Of a stretch of 64,000 nucleotides of DNA, positions 63,701 through 64,000 are shown in pieces (positions within the stretch are counted from its first letter, which is position 1; each line of letters begins with the position of its first letter). A program made the translations under genes and the position numbers. The notes beneath the pieces were generated by a model. The model had not been told where the DNA came from, did not search any database, and was given only the letters and a program-made list of their open reading frames with translations. The DNA is taken from NCBI GenBank assembly GCA_011526585.1, contig WYBB01000010.1:1-64000 (forward strand). The letters run 5' to 3'. The stretch is from Deltaproteobacteria bacterium (GTDB taxonomy: Bacteria > Myxococcota_A > UBA9042 > PHBI01).

Positions 63701-64000
63701 CGCGCTCAGACGCCACCGCGGGATCACCTCCTCGTCGCGGCGCCGCTCGTCGCGCAAGAGCCCGCCGCCCAACGCGATGAAGCTCGGGCGCTCGTCGGGA
63801 TCGCGCTCCAGGGGCCTGCGACCGTGACCGATCCTCGGACCGCCCGCGGACTCCCAGCCGCCGCCGAAGCCCCACCCCTCAGAGCCGAGGCCCTCGGTCT
63901 CGCCGTCGCGCTCGGCCAGCGCCTTGTCGCTCAGCGCGAAGCGCGCCCGCGCAGCCGCGCGCCTGCCGTCGCCGGCGACGTGGTCCTCGGCGCCGCGCGC
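60791..64000 (-). CDS. CHAT-domain (caspase-like) protease with helical repeats (5' partial)
   Basis: At least 1069 residues, open to the right window edge, so the N-terminus is missing (a TTG at 63772 is internal, not the start). The N-terminal ~650 residues are Ala/Arg/Leu-rich helical repeats of TPR type (AILASEGAPDVEALSLASAI, ARILTAQAAIARRAGRLDEA). The C-terminal CHAT domain has the His in AVHIASHFVLGPGG (codon 61331-61333) and the Cys in LLALSACNTALGGG (codon 61202-61204). It also shows the usual GVVHLDDAFSRDALMALLDE, FASLAMRLGARAVLATLWPV and final RYWAPFVLIGNWR. The His-Cys dyad is intact, so it is likely an active cysteine protease, often linked in bacteria to defence, signalling or regulated cell death. 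No gasdermin or adaptor gene is visible in the window. A hairpin follows the stop. Confidence 0.9.
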   Translation of the reverse strand, partial: ARGAEDHVAGDGRRAAARARFALSDKALAERDGETEGLGSEGWGFGGGWESAGGPRIGHGRRPLERDPDERPSFIALGGGLLRDERRRDEEVIPRWRLSAGLVEDGAIALESALGGCVDAGHWFEAERVARALVDERALAPLPELGGGIGWRGRALLLASARMSLARILTERRRAGEAEAELASARAALEGARSSFAFRGAGAWQGGAPAATQVLPVHRVWAAIITAEARLRMRAGQLARAAEGILAGLLRLEGEALALLRAGLVDKLALALGEAARYEEAIAAAREALALVATHDDGRGDAPSAHVLRHNLATLLGRVGARDEARAIVDAELARVERGEVHGVDEVAAILFSAGLWRAVDGDDAGALALMNEARAGLAAERAADWALGRYDLGIGNVLMSVGRDAEAEAVLARGREAILASEGAPDVEALSLASAIDYARILTAQAAIARRAGRLDEALSFAETAYAIVAQAEVREARWAVELELGRVQRARGKRAVAIWFAKRAVTTLERMRRDVPALAARAFVDDRVAAWRELADQLIEAGRFLEATAALAAIKREEALVFAGGVTRGGKAGERADESMTQRDERAPPLALGQERQSDRPERALVAARAKVEAVVERIEGESPRRPSAPRLDDARQTLRERRRAFEAWLRRLEGELDGMTPARARAIAAMNLRDLAAMQDTLATLGQGVVMVHYLITDERVRAIVTTPDSQSGREAAIAPAELNALVFQFRQVLSDPRRDPRVAAEELYRVLIAPIEGDLAEAGAETLLISLDGALRYAPLAALWDGRQWLVERYRVVHFARAVLPRIMAPRKASESLAAFGCGRAVPGHQQLAAVPEELEGIVKRDESDPDGELPGVVHLDDAFSRDALMALLDERRFNAVHIASHFVLGPGGEADSYLLLGDGGRLTLEEIRYDMRFDGVDLLALSACNTALGGGDSDGREIEGFASLAMRLGARAVLATLWPVSDASTGLFMKTLYRSMREGRKRSRAEVLQAAMLAFIRKEVTLEREPAPDDRGPRPLALVATGPSADPASSAAPEEPPDNARIDLSHPRYWAPFVLIGNWR

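Overview
The window is a 64 kb stretch of very GC-rich chromosome that looks like a Myxococcota (myxobacterial-type) genome. The evidence is the strong G/C third-position bias (which creates long antisense shadow ORFs), many large surface lipoproteins with Asp/Thr/Glu-rich linkers, Cys-rich repeats of the CDDGDxC type, MYXO-CTERM-like C-terminal tails, a Ser/Thr kinase fused to a helical repeat region, several two-component systems and a sigma-54 regulator. I see no rRNA, tRNA, CRISPR array, IS element or prophage. The taxon is an inference from style.

Layout. 1-2.1 kb: the 3' end of pyruvate:ferredoxin oxidoreductase (nifJ) followed by a dihydroorotate-dehydrogenase-like flavoprotein. 2.2-7.0 kb: a compact plus-strand cassette of two unknown proteins, an atypical ATP-dependent DNA ligase and a DUF4132-like protein. 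7.0-8.3 kb: a gene remnant ending in a sorting-tag-like tail, then an outer-membrane barrel protein. 8.3-11.6 kb: a minus-strand operon for an isoquinoline-1-oxidoreductase-type molybdenum hydroxylase (2Fe-2S subunit, Mo subunit, cytochrome c). 11.75-17.1 kb: a minus-strand operon of a very large low-complexity protein with a C-terminal domain like plant IQM proteins, a small unknown protein and a degenerate Ser/Thr kinase, divergent from an AAA ATPase (17.3-19.7 kb). 19.6-25.6 kb: an esterase lipoprotein, then a giant CheB-CheR-PAS-histidine kinase-receiver gene broken by apparent single-base losses.

26-33 kb: a VapBC toxin-antitoxin pair with a clear promoter and repeat operator, a decayed cytochrome peroxidase fragment, a SnoaL/DUF6265 lipoprotein, a beta-helix lipoprotein with 36-bp tandem repeats, a lipocalin-like/FAH fusion and a YaeQ protein. 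33-48.4 kb: four very large exported proteins (Gly- and Cys-rich lipoprotein, four-fold lamin-tail-domain lipoprotein, DUF11/Cys-rich protein with C-terminal tail, lipoprotein with a PEP-synthase-like ATP-grasp domain), with an Rnk-like factor between. 48.5-48.9 kb: a small unknown gene behind a near-consensus sigma-54 promoter.

49-56 kb: a TolC-MacA-MacB efflux operon divergent from an OmpR/CpxR-type regulator and its kinase, with a direct repeat between them that could be the regulator's site. 56.1-57.3 kb: a cupin gene divergent from a TetR repressor around a perfect palindrome. 57.3-60.6 kb: a ZraP-ZraS-ZraR-like operon (periplasmic Spy/ZraP protein, kinase, NtrC-type activator) behind a second sigma-54 promoter. 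60.8-64 kb: a CHAT (caspase-like) protease with helical repeats, running off the right edge.

The most promising unexplained items are the DNA ligase cassette, the IQM-like operon, the extracytoplasmic PEP-synthase-like lipoprotein, and the pair of sigma-54 promoters that may link the small gene at 48.8 kb to the NtrC-type activator.
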